This document shows, piece after piece, positions 17,285 through 17,976 of a stretch of DNA of 17,976 bases. The stretch is from Opitutia bacterium UBA953. GTDB taxonomy: Bacteria > Verrucomicrobiota > Verrucomicrobiia > Opitutales > UBA953. The stretch is from NCBI GenBank assembly GCA_002293125.1, contig DBCR01000040.1, positions 1-17,976 of the forward strand, read 5' to 3'. Positions within the stretch are counted from its first letter, which is position 1, and each line of letters begins with the position of its first letter. A program made the translations under genes and the position numbers. The notes beneath the pieces were generated by a model that had not been told where the DNA came from, did no database searches, and was given only the letters and a program-made list of their open reading frames with translations.

Positions 17285-17976
17285 TTACTTCTTGGCAGCG
17301 CGCTTCTCTTCGATCGCAGCCTGGGCAGCGGCGAGGCGGGCGACCGGCACGCGGTAAGGCGAACAGGAGACGTAGTTCAAGCCCACGCGGTGGAAGAACT
17401 TGACGGACTCAGGTTCGCCGCCGTGTTCGCCGCAGATGCCGAGCTTGATGTCGGGACGGGTCTTGCGGCCCTTCTCGATGGCGATCTGGACGAGCTGGCC
17501 GACGCCGGTCTGGTCGAGCGTGGCGAACGGGTTCTTCTTGAAGATCTCGTTCTCGGTGTAGGCGCCGAGGAAGTTACCCATGTCGTCGCGGGAAACGCCG
17601 AGAGCGGTCTGGGTGAGGTCGTTCGTGCCGAAGCTGAAGAACTCGGCGGTGTGCGCGATTTCGTCGGCGGTGAGGGCGCCGCGAGGGACTTCGATCATCG
17701 TGCCCACGGAGTAGGCGATCTTGATCTTCTGTTCCTTCTGCACTTCGGCGGCGACGCGGTGGATGACTTCGACCTGGAGGTCGAGCTCACGCTTGAAGCC
17801 GACGAGGGGCACCATGACTTCGGGCTTCACCTTGATGCCCTTCTTCTGGACCGCCGCGGCGGCTTCGAAGATGGCGCGAGCCTGGGTCTCGGTGATTTCC
17901 GGGTAGGCGATGCCGAGGCGGCAACCGCGGTGACCGAGCATCGGGTTGAACTCGTGCAGGGCGGCGACGCGGGCGA
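17285..17976 (-). CDS. ppdK: pyruvate, phosphate dikinase, C-terminal part (runs off window)
   Basis: About 229 C-terminal residues are visible; the frame is open to the window edge, so the rest lies beyond 17976. The enzyme interconverts pyruvate plus ATP plus phosphate with PEP plus AMP plus pyrophosphate in the cytoplasm. This part is the PEP/pyruvate-binding TIM barrel: EFNPMLGHRGCRLGI at the visible start, EVMVPLVGFKREL, GTMIEVPRGAL, FFSFGTNDLTQ, SRDDMGNFL, and GICGEHGG with the catalytic cysteine. It ends VSCSPYRVPVARLAAAQA and a short basic tail (EEKRAAKK). The Met at 17941 is internal, not the start. A strong terminator follows. Confidence 0.96.
   Translation of the reverse strand, partial: ARVAALHEFNPMLGHRGCRLGIAYPEITETQARAIFEAAAAVQKKGIKVKPEVMVPLVGFKRELDLQVEVIHRVAAEVQKEQKIKIAYSVGTMIEVPRGALTADEIAHTAEFFSFGTNDLTQTALGVSRDDMGNFLGAYTENEIFKKNPFATLDQTGVGQLVQIAIEKGRKTRPDIKLGICGEHGGEPESVKFFHRVGLNYVSCSPYRVPVARLAAAQAAIEEKRAAKK

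Noticed and set aside
17285..17941. Complete short gene starting at the Met at 17941
   Set aside because: The frame continues to the window edge with typical PPDK sequence (EFNPMLGHRG), so this Met is internal.

Overview
This is a GC-rich bacterial chromosome segment made almost entirely of conserved housekeeping genes. No phage, plasmid, transposase, CRISPR, rRNA or tRNA signal was found. The best guess for the source is Verrucomicrobiota, perhaps the Opitutae side. That rests on the long SecA with an insertion after the first DEAD motifs and no C-terminal zinc tail, an unusually divergent RecO, the near absence of Shine-Dalgarno motifs, and the style of the intergenic palindromes. It is an inference, not a proof.

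Layout: (1) 1-713, NfsB-type nitroreductase (+). (2) 4299-714, a tightly packed minus-strand operon: DUF502 membrane protein, RecO-like protein, then a nuclease-helicase fusion of the Rad3/DinG type. (3) 4390-4935, secreted SOUL-family protein (+), meeting pyrD (-) tail to tail. (4) 6083-6865, an acidic protein of unknown function (+), meeting a two-lobed retropepsin-like protein (-). (5) 12451-7848, secA and lnt overlapping by four bases (-); both belong to envelope biogenesis. (6) 12575-13492, trxB (+). (7) 13493-13912, a 420 bp non-coding block packed with hairpins and short repeats. (8) ilvB (-), with a second repeat-rich gap (15719-15939) upstream of its start, then thiD (-). (9) A small membrane-anchored protein (+) and the C-terminal part of pyruvate phosphate dikinase (-), which runs off the window.

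Gene packing is very dense. Two convergent pairs meet with no spacer at a TGATCA that supplies both stop codons, and other neighbours overlap by 1-4 bases or sit 5-6 bases apart. Against this, the two gaps around ilvB stand out. The downstream gap contains a perfect two-armed palindrome whose two loops are reverse complements of each other. The upstream gap contains a G-rich hexamer array with an inverted partner.

No complete new defence or mobile system is visible. The points most worth a second look are the two-armed palindrome and its partial relatives, the helicase-nuclease that has lost the Fe-S cysteines of its family, the single-chain double retropepsin, and the G-rich array beside ilvB.
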